DNA from: Arthrinium phaeospermum
Lineage: Eukaryota; Ascomycota; Sordariomycetes; Amphisphaeriales; Apiosporaceae
Length of the DNA: 64,000 nucleotides
Assembly (NCBI GenBank): GCA_006503535.1
Contig: QYRS01000003.1
Span: 2,480,001 to 2,544,000, forward strand
Direction: 5' to 3'
Within the stretch, counting starts at the first letter, position 1. Each line of letters starts with the position of its first letter. The notes beneath the pieces are model-generated. The model had not been told where the DNA came from, did no database searches, and saw only the letters and a list, made by a program, of their open reading frames with translations. Position numbers and translations under genes: made by a program. Below are positions 44,206 to 54,970 of the stretch, piece after piece.

Positions 44206-47200
44206 ATGTCTATCGACTTCCCCAAGTCAGAGCTCGAGGTCATCCAGAAGTGGAGGGAGTGGGATGCTTTCCAGCGTCAGGTACGGCCGCCAGATCTGGC
44301 AAATGCGCACACGATGATATCGGAAACTGACCAGCGTAATCGTCTCTAGGTCGAATTGACCGAGGGAAAGCCTCGCTACACCTTCTACGATGGCCCGCCC
44401 TTCGCGACCGGTCGTCCGCATTATGGCCATCTTCTCGCCTCGACCATTAAGGACATCATCCCCAGGTATTGGTCGATGAAGGGCTTCCATGTCGAGAGAC
44501 GTTTCGGTTGGGATACACACGGTCTGCCCATCGAACATGAAATCGATAAGAAGTTCGGCATCACCGGCAAGCAGGCCGTCATGGAGATGGGCTTGGAAAA
44601 GTACAATGCCGAGTGTCGCGCTATCGTGATGCGATACAGAGAGGAATGGCGTCACACCATTGAGCGTCTGGGTCGCTGGATCGACTTCGAAAACGACTAC
44701 AAGGTGATTCTTGGCGCTGCACTTGCATCACGAGAGGGTAGCTAACATTTGCCCAGACAATGGACTTGACTTTCATGGAGACGGATTGGTGGGTCTTCAA
44801 GCAGCTCTTCGACAAGGGCTCGGTATACCAGGGCTACAAAGTCATGCCCTATTCCTGTGCTCTCACGACGGCTCTGTCGAACTTCGAGTCGAACCAGAAC
44901 TACCAGGATGTGACGGATCCCGCAGTGGTCGTCTCTTTCCCTCTTCTGAGCGACCCCAAGACTCACCTCTTGGCATGGACGACAACTCCGTGGACCCTGC
45001 CCACCCATCTGGGTCTTGCAGTGCATCCGGAGTTTGAATACCTCAAAATCGCCGACGAGAAGTCTGGCAACAACTATATCATCATGGAAAAGCTGCTGGG
45101 CACCATTTACAAGGATCCCAAGAAGGCGAAATACACAGTATTGGAAAAGATCAAGGGCAAGGACATGCTGGGCTGGGAATACGAGCCCCTCTTTGATTAT
45201 CTCAACGAAGAATTCAAGGGTATCGCATTCAAGGTCCTCAATGCAGACTATGTCACCGATGACAGTGGTACTGGTATTGTCCACCAGGCCCCTGCCTTCG
45301 GTGAAGACGATTACAACGTGGCCATTGCCGCCGGTATCATCAACGAAACGCGCCCGCCGCCAGATTTCCTTGATGAGAAGGGCGTATTCACCGAGAAGGC
45401 GAAGGAATTCGCTGGCTTGCACTGCAAGGAGGCGGACAAGCCCATCATCAAGCACCTGAAGGGTACTGGCAGGGTCGTGGCCGACTCCCAACTTAGGCAT
45501 TCATACCCCTTGTGCTACCGATCCGATACGCCTCTGATCTACCGCGCCGTTCCATCTTGGTTTATCCGAATTCCCGAAATCATCCCTCAAATGCTGAAGA
45601 ATATCGAGGGAACTCAATGGGTGCCCAACTTTGTGAAAGAGAACCGGTTCGCCAACTGGATCAAGAATGCTCGTGATTGGAACGTCTCGCGCAACAGATA
45701 CTGGGGAACGCCTCTGCCGGTCTGGATGAGCGATGATAAGGAGGAAATGATCTGCATTGGCAGCGTCGAGGAGCTCAAGCAGCTTAGTGGTTATGAGGGA
45801 GAGATCACGGACATCCACAGAGACAAGGTCGACCACATCACCATTCCTAGCAAGCAAGGCAGAGGAGACCTGAAGCGTGTCGAGGGTGTTTTTGACTGTT
45901 GGTTCGAGTCTGGAAGCATGCCTTACGCAAGCCAGCACTATCCCTTTGAGAATAAGGATAAGCTGAAGGATGGGTTCCCGGGCGACTTCATTGCCGAGGG
46001 TCTAGACCAGACGAGAGGCTGGTTCTATACACTGCTGGTGCTAGGTACTCACCTGTTTGGCGTTTCTCCCTTCAAGAACTGCGTCGTCAACGGCATGGTC
46101 CTTGCCGAGGATGGAAAGAAGATGTCCAAGAGACTCAAGAACTACCCGGATCCTAGCGCCATTTTCGAGAAGTACGGCTCTGACGCGCTTCGACTATACA
46201 TGATCAACTCGCCAGTGGTTCGTGCTGAGCCCCTGAGATTCAAGGAGTCAGGAGTCAAGGAGGTTGTACAGAAAGTCCTGCTTCCCCTCTGGAACAGTTA
46301 CAAGTTTTTCGAGGGTCAGGTAGCACTCCTGAAGAAGGTTGAGAACATTGATTATCTCTTCGACCCGAAGATGGAGAGCTCAAACGAGAACGTTATGGAT
46401 AAATGGATTCTTGCCAGTTGCCAGAGTCTGCTCCAGTTCGTTAACGAAGAGATGGCAGGTAAGACACGTTATTCGGCGTGTTGGTAAATTTGGTTCGAGA
46501 GACTGACCTGGTTCATTTTTAGCCTATCGCCTCTATACCGTTGTTCCTCGACTATTGGAGCTTATTGATAACACCACGAACTGGTACATCCGATTCAACC
46601 GAAAGCGTCTCAAGGGCGAGTACGGAGTAGACGACACCAAACACGCGCTGAATACCCTTTTCGAGGTTTTGTTCACCCTGTGCCGAGGACTGGCCCCCTT
46701 CACGCCGTTCATCACAGAAACCATCTACTCCAAGCTCCTTCCTCACATCCCTAAGGATCTGCAAGCAAAGGACCCCCGCAGCGTGCATTTCCTCGAGTTC
46801 CCTGATGTCAGGCAAGAACTCTTCAACCCCGTCATTGAAAGGCAGGTCGGCCGAATGCAAAAGGTCATTGAGTTAGCTCGAGTGTCGAGAGAACGGAGGA
46901 CCCTGGGACTGAAGACCCCACTGAAGACTCTCGTCGTCCTCCACCGCAGCCAAGAGTACCTTGATGATGTCAAGTCACTGGAATCCTATATCACCGAGGA
47001 GCTCAACGTCCGTGATTTGGTATTGACTACGGACGAGGCCAAGTACAACGTCCAGTACAGTGTACAGGCTGACTGGCCGGTGCTGGGTAAGAAGCTCAAG
47101 AAGGACATGGGCAAGGTCAAGAAGGCGCTGCCGAGCATCACAAGCGATCAAGTCCGACAGTACGCTCTCGACAAGTACATTGTGGTGGATGGCATCCGGT

Positions 47201-47631
47201 TAGAAGAGGGCGACTTGGTGGTCAAGCGAGGCCTGGCACAAGACGAGTCGAACAAGAACCTCGAGACCAACACGGACCAGGATGTCCTCACCATTCTCGA
47301 TTCCGAGCTATACCCCGAGCTTGCTCAAGAGGGTCTTGCGCGAGAGGTTATCAACCGTGTACAGCGTCTTCGAAAGAAGGCTGGTCTCCAGCCCACCGAT
47401 GATGTCAAGATGGAATACAAGATCATCTCCGACCCAGAAAACATCGGGCTGGCTGATGTCTTTACAGGCCAGACAAAGTCGATGGAGAAGGCGCTGCGTA
47501 GACCACTCGAGAAGCACGAGGCCACACAAGTAGATGGTGAAGTTCCGGAGAAGAAGGAAGACGGCATCATCGCAGAGGAGGAACAAGAGGTACAAAAGGC
47601 TACCTTCTTGCTTAGGTTGTTGAAGATGTAA
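44206..47631 (+). CDS. ILS1: Cytosolic isoleucyl-tRNA synthetase
   Basis: Four exons: 44206-44280, 44350-44703, 44757-46458 and 46523-47631; introns of 69, 53 and 64 nt; 1079 residues, the usual size for the eukaryotic cytosolic enzyme. The class I signatures are present: HYGH at 49-52 within [13 protein letters not shown], and KMSKR at 598-602. The editing (CP1) domain lies between them ([16 protein letters not shown] and the threonine-rich and [15 protein letters not shown] segments). The C-terminal half carries the anticodon-binding helices and the cytosolic-type extension ([32 protein letters not shown]). There is no mitochondrial presequence. It charges tRNA-Ile in the cytosol. It ends 154 bp from the end of the convergent NDUFAF8-like gene. 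Confidence 0.96.
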
Positions 47632-47785
47632 GGCGTGGCCGTCTTCAATGCATACCTACATAGGTATATATGTAGATAGAGCTTTCGACATATGAACGAT
47701 TCTATGAGAAAACGGCGGGAACGGAAAACAACTAGAACACAGGCCAGATGAAAGGCTTGAATATGTTGATATTGATGATTGAATT

Positions 47786-48095
47786 CTATTTCTTTTTTGA
47801 AGCCTTCTGGGACTAGGGTTAACCGGCAGGTCATGTTGGCCCGATCTTGGGAGGCTTACCAAATAGCAGTCCTTAAGCTTCATAAACTCGGCGACACACT
47901 TGTCCTTGTGTACCGAGTTGTAGTCGGCGACAATGCATTTACCATAGACAGCTGCCTGCCAAGATTTGAAGGTTAGGTGGAGTAATTGCGAAATTGTCAG
48001 ACAAAGTGGACGATGGTCAACTGAATACACACCTCGGGAGAGCATTGGGAAACAGCTGCGGCAAACTTCTGGATAGGCCGTGTACGTGCGGGCAT
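47786..48095 (-). CDS. NDUFAF8: Twin CX9C protein, complex I assembly factor NDUFAF8-like
   Basis: A 61-residue protein encoded by three tiny exons: 48095-48033, 47955-47860 and 47812-47786, with introns of 77 nt (GTGTGT...GGCAG) and 47 nt (GTAAGC...CCTAG). All junctions are phase 0. Spliced, it reads MPARTRPIQKFAAAVSQC, then AAVYGKCIVADYNSVHKDKC, then VAEFMKLKDCYL and a lysine-rich end SQKASKKK. The cysteines are C18/C28 and C41/C51, a perfect twin CX9C pattern, which marks proteins imported into the mitochondrial intermembrane space and oxidised by Mia40. The words AxYGxCI and KxxCxxEFxxLxxC are those of human NDUFAF8 (C17orf89), which works with NDUFAF5 in complex I assembly. No unspliced frame encodes the whole protein, so an ORF-only reading misses it. 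Other small CHCH families are the alternative. Confidence 0.8.
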
Positions 48096-48648
48096 CGTAG
48101 CTTCGCTTATTACGAGAGTCTTTTCTCGATATGTGGTGTCCTTGTATCCGAGAAAAGACTTGCACCTTGACGGCTAGAGGTAGTGAATGAAAGGGATGGG
48201 TGGACGGCGTTACTCTTGTGTTCCGGTTGGTAACTTAGTGTGTGCCTTACATGCGTCAATACTTGATCCATCTTACTTGGTGGGGGCTGGAAGGCTGGCC
48301 AGCCTGGCACCTGGATGCCTGGGGTTCAATTGCTGGATTGGACCTGAGCACTTCCCTAGGTTTAGTGGCGGTCCACTCGCTCTCAGCCGCTAAGTGGCAT
48401 GTAATACGCGCTTCCAGTCGACTGCCGACGCGTTGTGCCAATAGAATACTTATCCATTTGCTGCCCGATCTGCTTCCAACCACCAACAAACCTGGAAGCT
48501 TGCTACGACCATGATGCTGTCGCTTGCGACTGCTCTCTTCCCATTTTGAGCCCTACTACAAAACGACTTATGACTGCTTAACGCTGTCCAGCCAGAACAG
48601 TCCAATGAGGAGGAGAATGCTGGCTGCACTGATCGCTACCTCTTCAAC
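48096..48648. other. Divergent promoter region of the NDUFAF8-like gene and SFI1
   Basis: 553 bp between diverging start codons. No repeats or ORFs with support. Confidence 0.45.
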
Positions 48649-51600
48649 ATGGCCAGTGGCTCTGACCCTGGCTCGCTCTCTACCATCCCTGAGATAAATA
48701 GCTCCGAGGAACAGAGTCATCACTTCTTCGCCAATGGAACACCACACCACAACGCCCATGCGCCCGCAATGGTTGGGCCTGCGCCCCAGGACTTTCACGA
48801 TAACGAGCTGCAACTCATCTTTGAAGTTGTTCAGCGAGCCGAGCAGTTACTTCCTGGCGCTGGCACGGCTGTGACCGCCCTATACGCTGCACACTCGGAG
48901 ATCTGCAATAAACAAGGGCTTAAGACTGAAGTCGACCAGCGGAAAGCCACGCTCTTTTTCAAGCTCGGGAGTCGCACCTATGCCGAGACACTCCGAGGAT
49001 CGTTTGAGGAGTGGCTACGTCGCATGAACTGCACCATCCGATTCGACGACAATGGGGATTCAACAACCGATTCAGCTAGTGATACAAACGACGACGATTT
49101 CTCTTCTTCACGATCCGATCACCCAGACCTAGCCTACGATGCAGACGGCGCAACCGAGTCCGACGACGACGACGACACTAGTGATCGCCTAGGCGTGGAT
49201 GGTGAAACGGATGCGGAGGAGGGTGATGCGAATCCGCCTGGTGCTCAGAAACGTCACGCTGCGCGACCTGATGCGCCAGTCGGAGCTGAGAGTTTTCTTG
49301 AAAGAAGTGCAATTGCTTTCGAGAACCACCGCACCAAATTCGCCGCTGTCAGCAACATCCAGCAATGGCAGGCTCGATCATCCGGCCTGCAGATGCAGCT
49401 GGAAATGTTTCACGACGCGAGGGAGGCAGATTTCATCGACACGGCCGAAGATAGATTTCTGTACTGGAAAGACGCTGCTGCCGAGCTCGAAGAGGCCCCT
49501 GTCAGTCATATACCTTCGAACGTCTATTCAAAGCGCATTGAAACCATAGCATGTCGAACCTATGAAATACTGACTTCCAAGAAGATTCTGGCTCAGTGGC
49601 GGCGACAATGCGCCAAGCATCCACCTGAACCGCTTCCGGAATCCCCACCAGAAGAAGAGTCCGAGGAAGAAGTGGCAGGTGACTTGTATCTATCTAAGCT
49701 TGCGGTACGAGCTCACGAGACCCTCATGAAGTCTCGCGTGTTCACTCGGTGGTCCAACAGAGCATCCGAGGAGGAGGACAAAGCCCGCGTCGCCCTGCGG
49801 GCCCACGAGATGGGGCTCAAATCCAAAGCTTTTGGCGTACGGCCCAGGCTGGAGGTCTTAGCTCTAGCTTTGCAGCAACGAATACTATCAAACGACGGCT
49901 CGGATTCGCCCATTGAGTTGCCAGAAAGGCCGGCTTCAGCCCCGGTAGAATCGACCGCATCTCCACTGGGGTCGCCTCTCCCATTGCCCGCTCAGCTCGC
50001 AAAGAGTGATGAGGATTTACCTCGAGCCGTCGATGTCGTACAGGACGAGCCGGAGGAAGAAGACGAACGTACGATGCTCGCTAGGAGACATATTATGCGG
50101 ATGCGCTTCTTCCGAGCCTGGGCAGAATATACACAGACGCACACCGAGAAGGTGAAGGGTCATGTCATGCATGCTACTCTCGACTCGTGGCGTGGCACGT
50201 CTGGTGCATTGGATATAAGAGTATCCAGTCACGCTCATCAGCAAGAGCAGGATAATGCCAGGATCACATTGCAGAAGTGGATCGCGGCCGCCTCGGAGTC
50301 TGCCGGCTTAAATGCACGAGCAGAGGAAATGGAGAAGCGAGCCCGGGTCGAAGGTGTCCTGAAGCCGTGGCTTGCCCAAGCTCGTGCAGGGCGCAGACTA
50401 GAAGCAAAGAAAGAGGGCGACTTCTGGCAATGGTATAACACACCTTTCCGTGATCTAGCCTTTGACAGAGCCGCTATTTTATATTACGAAGACCGCAAGA
50501 AACGCGAAGCCATCTCAAAGTGGAGACTTATGGCCGAGGAGGCGAGACGGAGAGGAGATATGCGACAAGATTGGGCATCCAAAGCTGATTACTACCGTGC
50601 CGCGACAACAACCCTACGTGCCTGGAAAGCACAGGCTCGAGAGCACGCCGTTCAAGTATCGATGAAAGGAGACGCCTTCGACGCTTGGCGACAGCTCAGC
50701 GTTGGGGACCTCCCACAACAGCAACAAATGCAGTCGTTCGCTGAACGGGCGGACTTCTTCTACAAGATGACAGAGATACTTCCGGCCTGGCAAGCTGTTG
50801 CCGACGAAAACAGCAACAAGGAACAGCAGCTTGAAGAGTACAGCGAACGTGCGAATTTCTACTACAGGGCCCGCGATACGGTGCTTGTATGGAGGACCCT
50901 GGCCAAGAAGAGGCGGAAAGCGAGATTCAAAGAAGCCCATCTGGAGGTTCGACGGCGAGTCAAAAGGGGCATGGGCGAATACTGCATCGCTCAGTGGCGA
51001 GATAAACTACAAACAAGTTTTAATCGCTACGAGTATATGAATGTAGCACTAGAAGATGCCGTTGCTGGTCGCGAGTATGTGGCGACTGCGGAAACGTTCG
51101 ATGCCTGGAGAAGACGAGCGCAGGAAAAGACACAGCTGGGATTGATGAGCAATGATACTATCAAGCAGCGAGCCATCGACACCTGGAGAGAACGGCATTT
51201 GACCATCCAGGATATGCAGTTTGAGGCCGGGCAGTATCGGAAGAATCGGAGCACGGGCAAGGCCCTCCGAGTATGGAATCTCAACTCACTCCAGATCAGC
51301 AGCCGCAGACATACAGTGGATAATATCCGAGAGAAGAGTGGCCGCAGATTACTTCGACAGCGCTTTGAAGCATGGCACGGGAGTGCTGCGGCTAAGCCTG
51401 TGTCGAATCAGCTCCACGAGGGCGACGCGGATATTGTGGAGGATGCGCAGCAGCAGGCCGCGCGTCTCCAGCCGAAGAGTCTCCTATTCTCGTCATGGCG
51501 AGCTACAGCGACAAGAGAGCCACCACCTCGATTCCAAGATCTGCGGGAAGAAGATGTGGCCGATGTGGCCGAGGACGAACTGAGCCTGGAGCCGGCACCG

Positions 51601-51831
51601 GAGCCGGAAGTTGAGGCGGGCACGCCGTATGCTCCTACCCCGGGCAGGCCGCAGCTGTTGCTCGGCTCGTTTGGGAGACAGCAGACCACTACTCCGCTCG
51701 CACCTGTGCCTAGCCGACAGGCGGCGTGGCCGGCGAGAGACTCGGTCCTGGGAGGGTCCGCGATTGAACTGAGGGCCAACCGCGCAGGTGCCCGGTCGAG
51801 GCGGAATCTACGGGTGTCTTGGGCACAGTAA
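48649..51831 (+). CDS. SFI1: Sfi1 centrin-binding protein of the spindle pole body
   Basis: Single exon, 1060 residues, ATG at 48649. Residues 50-135 form a folded N-terminal region (LIFEVVQRAEQLLPGAGTAV); 145-210 are highly acidic. From ~486 to ~910 there is a long array of helical repeats, each with a Trp near its end (FFRAWAEYTQ, LDSWRGTSG, LQKWIAAAS, LKPWLAQARAG, ISKWRLMAEEARR, LRAWKAQAREH, FDAWRQLS, LPAWQAVADE, VLVWRTLAKKRRKARF, IAQWRDKL, FDAWRRRAQEK), spaced by 30-40 residues. This is the Sfi1 pattern, where each repeat binds one centrin (Cdc31). The C-terminus is disordered with Ser/Pro and acidic stretches (EPAPEPEVEAG), as in yeast, where Cdk sites control half-bridge splitting. The role is spindle pole body duplication at the nuclear envelope. 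More divergent repeats may also lie at ~225-440. Confidence 0.9.
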   Translation: MASGSDPGSLSTIPEINSSEEQSHHFFANGTPHHNAHAPAMVGPAPQDFHDNELQLIFEVVQRAEQLLPGAGTAVTALYAAHSEICNKQGLKTEVDQRKATLFFKLGSRTYAETLRGSFEEWLRRMNCTIRFDDNGDSTTDSASDTNDDDFSSSRSDHPDLAYDADGATESDDDDDTSDRLGVDGETDAEEGDANPPGAQKRHAARPDAPVGAESFLERSAIAFENHRTKFAAVSNIQQWQARSSGLQMQLEMFHDAREADFIDTAEDRFLYWKDAAAELEEAPVSHIPSNVYSKRIETIACRTYEILTSKKILAQWRRQCAKHPPEPLPESPPEEESEEEVAGDLYLSKLAVRAHETLMKSRVFTRWSNRASEEEDKARVALRAHEMGLKSKAFGVRPRLEVLALALQQRILSNDGSDSPIELPERPASAPVESTASPLGSPLPLPAQLAKSDEDLPRAVDVVQDEPEEEDERTMLARRHIMRMRFFRAWAEYTQTHTEKVKGHVMHATLDSWRGTSGALDIRVSSHAHQQEQDNARITLQKWIAAASESAGLNARAEEMEKRARVEGVLKPWLAQARAGRRLEAKKEGDFWQWYNTPFRDLAFDRAAILYYEDRKKREAISKWRLMAEEARRRGDMRQDWASKADYYRAATTTLRAWKAQAREHAVQVSMKGDAFDAWRQLSVGDLPQQQQMQSFAERADFFYKMTEILPAWQAVADENSNKEQQLEEYSERANFYYRARDTVLVWRTLAKKRRKARFKEAHLEVRRRVKRGMGEYCIAQWRDKLQTSFNRYEYMNVALEDAVAGREYVATAETFDAWRRRAQEKTQLGLMSNDTIKQRAIDTWRERHLTIQDMQFEAGQYRKNRSTGKALRVWNLNSLQISSRRHTVDNIREKSGRRLLRQRFEAWHGSAAAKPVSNQLHEGDADIVEDAQQQAARLQPKSLLFSSWRATATREPPPRFQDLREEDVADVAEDELSLEPAPEPEVEAGTPYAPTPGRPQLLLGSFGRQQTTTPLAPVPSRQAAWPARDSVLGGSAIELRANRAGARSRRNLRVSWAQ

Positions 51832-52317
51832 GGACTTGTGTGTGTTGTACGGGTTCGAATGGAGATGTTGTGATGTATAAAACCACTGGCGTAAGAGTAA
51901 GATTATGGGACAAGGATAAATGTGCATGAGTAGGCGTCGAAATATTTGATACCCCGTTGGTTGGTTATAGGTGGTTATTAGTTGGTCAAACTAGGATGAA
52001 GAATATTCTGTTTCGGGCTCTTTAATGCGGTGTTCATTACATTATTAACTTCTTTTCCGTCTGCTGAAGGGCTATGTGATTTATAGAAACTGGAGCTTGC
52101 TGCAAGTTGTTCAGGGGTAGTAAGACGGTTCGAATCGACTTCGCCGTAGAAGGTGGGCCGGCTACAATTGAAGCCGAAAGCCGGCCCCTTCAAGCCGAAA
52201 GCCGAATTCCCACCCAGCCTCTATACATATGCGTCTGCAATGCTTCACACTCTCTATCCAGAAAGGCTTCGGAAGGTAACGAAGCTCCTAATCCAACAAC
52301 ATTTGTACTTTTTCTCA
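51832..52317. other. Intergenic with a short GC repeat
   Basis: 486 bp between two rightward genes. The 13-mer aagccgaaagccg occurs twice, at about 52171-52183 and 52191-52203, just inside the upstream open frame of the regulator gene. Nothing else noted. Confidence 0.35.
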
Positions 52318-54714
52318 ATGGTTTCGCCACATCAGCTATCATCCCCTCGGATCGCACCCCGGCGTAGGAATGGTAGGAAACAGGCGTGTGTGCCGTGCCA
52401 TGAGAGGAAGGTGGCTTGCGACCATGTATTACCCGTCTGCCAAAGGTGTCGGATGACCGGGAGAGCCGAGAAATGTGTGTATACACTCCCAGTAGAAACA
52501 CCGTCCACTGCAGCGTCGGCTCAGAAACGCCGGCGGCTGTCTACGCCGGCTTATAGTGAGTCTATCACTACTCGGCCAACCTCGTCGACCCCTTTGACCA
52601 AGCCCGGGATACCCGGCCACTCTCCGCCCGGGTACCTGGGCCCAACGAGCTTCATGCCTGTCTTTGAAGAGGCACAGACACATCTTCTGACGCCGTCGCG
52701 CCCCGAGTCTGCGGCCCTGTCGGCTGACCCGTCGGATATGCCGGCTTCGTCGGCTTCCAGCCACCCTCGGGAATCGGAAGAGACTTTGAAACTGTGTCTC
52801 GAGGTCCTCTCGTGTATCCCGTCACGATCTACAAGCGAGATCCTGTTTGCAAGGAACATAAACCCGAACGATACCTGGCTCCCCGGTGGCCGCCTCCGGC
52901 TCGCCTCGTCGCTATACGAAGCGTTTGGCGCCAGTCTCGAAGGCACGCGGCGCTACCCCCATCTACGCGAGATGGCCAGCACGCTGTGCTCCAACTCCAA
53001 GACTCGCTTTTTTGAGGACCAAGAGGACCCCGAGGAGTACATGGGCTCCTTCTGTGGCAGGCATATGCGCTGGGAAAGCCTCGGTATCCTCTTCACGTAT
53101 TGGGCCTTCAGTGCCTCCTTGACGCGGGATGGTGATATGGACCCGATCGGACAGGACTTTGTTACTGGCCGTCAGCTGGTTCTTCGCTTCACCACCTGTG
53201 TTTCAAAGTGCATCGATATCTGCCGTAAACTCTGCGCACCTCCCAATACACTGTTCGTCTTCGTATGCTTCCGGTATACGTTGTTAGAGTCCAACGTCTC
53301 AGGAGACGCAAGTGAGTGAGCCGTGTTCTCAGGGGCTGAAGGGTTTTAACGAGATGAGATGCTGACGATTGGCAAATAGGCCTGGAAACTTGGAGGGCTC
53401 ACGCAGAGCTCGTGGCTCTAACAACGTTCCTTGGCCTACATTGTATACCGAGGACCACGCCATACGAGCCGAGCGTTTCGTCGGAGATAAAGAGAAGGCT
53501 ATTTGCCTGCATCTACAACATTGACATGGTGATATCTTCCTTCACCGGTCGACCCCCCTTACTCAACGCCAGGCATGTGTCGACGCCGCTCCCGTTGGAC
53601 ATTGACGACGACATACTTTTAGGCGACAGGGCACGTCTGCTAGAAGTCGCTAGGAGCCCCGAAATGTCGGACGAGAGGCACTTCTCTAATAGCAAGCTGA
53701 AGGGAGTGACGATTATGCGAGCCCGTGGCATGATGGCCTTTATTCGGAATGACATCCTCGATATTTCTTTGGGTCAGGTGCACGGTGATGTTACAGCCCC
53801 CCTTAGGTGAGTATCGGTTCAACATGTCCCTTTGTAAGCCCCAGGGTCTGCCTGCCAGTAACTAACCCAAGAGCACTCCAAGCCAACTACGCCAACGGGA
53901 ACTCGAGACATTCGCCAGCTTTCCCGAGGTGCTGGTTTTCCGGCTTGATGAACTCGAAGACACCGCACTCGACTCCGCCACCAGATACTCTAAGCTCCTG
54001 GTCCGACTTGAGCATCTCCAGAATCTCTTCTTCATACAGCGGCTTTATGCCAAGCACGGGCAAAGCGATCGGTCAGAACTGCTGGCCGTTTCGTTTGAGA
54101 TGGTCTCCTTGACTATATATTTCTGGACGCATCGTGATTGGTTCAAGGGCATTCTGGGCGACTACGAGTGGCTAGTAAGTTGACGGCTCTAACACTCTAT
54201 TTTCTCGCCGTATGCTAATTTCGACTCCTTTTTGACTCAGGTGATGTCTTATGCTGCACCGGCCGGTGGTATATTGAGTATGGAGCTGCTGAGCCCGTCG
54301 CCGCCGCCACTGGCTCCTCCTCCGGTAGCATCTTCTGCTGCCATGGATGTTACCGTACCGTCTCGCAATGATACCACCGGCGATAGAAGGACATCATCGT
54401 CCTCTCCTCCATCTGCCACCGAAGACTCTTCTTTCCCCGCAAAGCCACCCCCGAAGCGGTCTCAGATCATCCAGCAGCTGAGCCTGCTGGTCGGGTTCCT
54501 CGAGTGGATCCGGCCCTCGGCGCCCAACGGCGAGCTCTGCCAGACCGTCGCCCGCATCATCCGCCACATCCTCGACCAGACGCTCGACGGGCCGCCCCGG
54601 GGGGTCGGCCCGGACGATACGGCGCCCCTGGTGGACTGGAACACGGTCGACTTTGCGACGGACGTCAGCAACTACTTCAATTTTGATCTGCTGGATACGT
54701 TCGATTGGTTATAA
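52318..54714 (+). CDS. Zn2Cys6 fungal transcription factor
   Basis: Four exons: 52318-53311, 53380-53806, 53874-54174 and 54241-54714; introns of 68, 67 and 66 nt; 731 residues. The binuclear cluster is C24-x2-C27-x6-C34-x6-C41-x2-C44-x8-C53, preceded by a basic arm (RIAPRRRNGRKQA) and followed by a Ser/Pro linker. The middle region carries the fungal-specific transcription factor homology domain: MRWESLGILFTYWAF, then EIKRRLFACIYNIDMVISSFTGRPPLL, the usual core signature. The third exon was placed with its acceptor at 53872-53873 because only that keeps the frame into RQRELETFASFP. The C-terminus ends in an acidic-aromatic tail (DVSNYFNFDLLDTFDWL), a good activation-domain candidate. An in-frame upstream ATG at 52240 would add 26 residues. 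Target genes are unknown; nothing next to it suggests a cluster. The stop is followed immediately by the AT-rich island. Confidence 0.88.
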
Positions 54715-54970
54715 TATATATTTCTTAAAAAAAATTCTTTTCTTTATTTTATAAACCTTTTTATAAAAGAGAAAAAGAAGAAGAAAAAGAAAAAGAAAAA
54801 GATATTTTTTTTATTTTATAAACCTTTTTATAAAAAAGAAAAAAAAGAAAAATAATTTAAATATTTAAATAATTTATAATATTTTATTATATTTATAAAG
54901 GACTAAGCTAGACTTATATAATTAAAGAGCCTACGTATAGTTTTCGATATACCGTGTTATACCTTTAAGA
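54715..54970. repeat. AT-rich island with a direct repeat, probable RIP relic
   Basis: About 200 bp (54715-54910) consist almost only of A and T with purine runs (aagaaaaagaaaaag). A 25-nt unit containing ataaacctttttataaaa occurs exactly twice, at 54744-54768 and 54811-54835, 67 bp apart. The composition jump from the GC-rich exon end just upstream is abrupt. Loss of C:G pairs at this scale next to normal DNA is what RIP leaves on a repeated element; no coding remnant is readable, so the original element cannot be named. Confidence 0.5.

Noticed and set aside
47656..48165. A 169-codon leftward frame
   Set aside because: It mixes a real exon of the twin CX9C gene with intron and flanking sequence; the spliced version explains it better.
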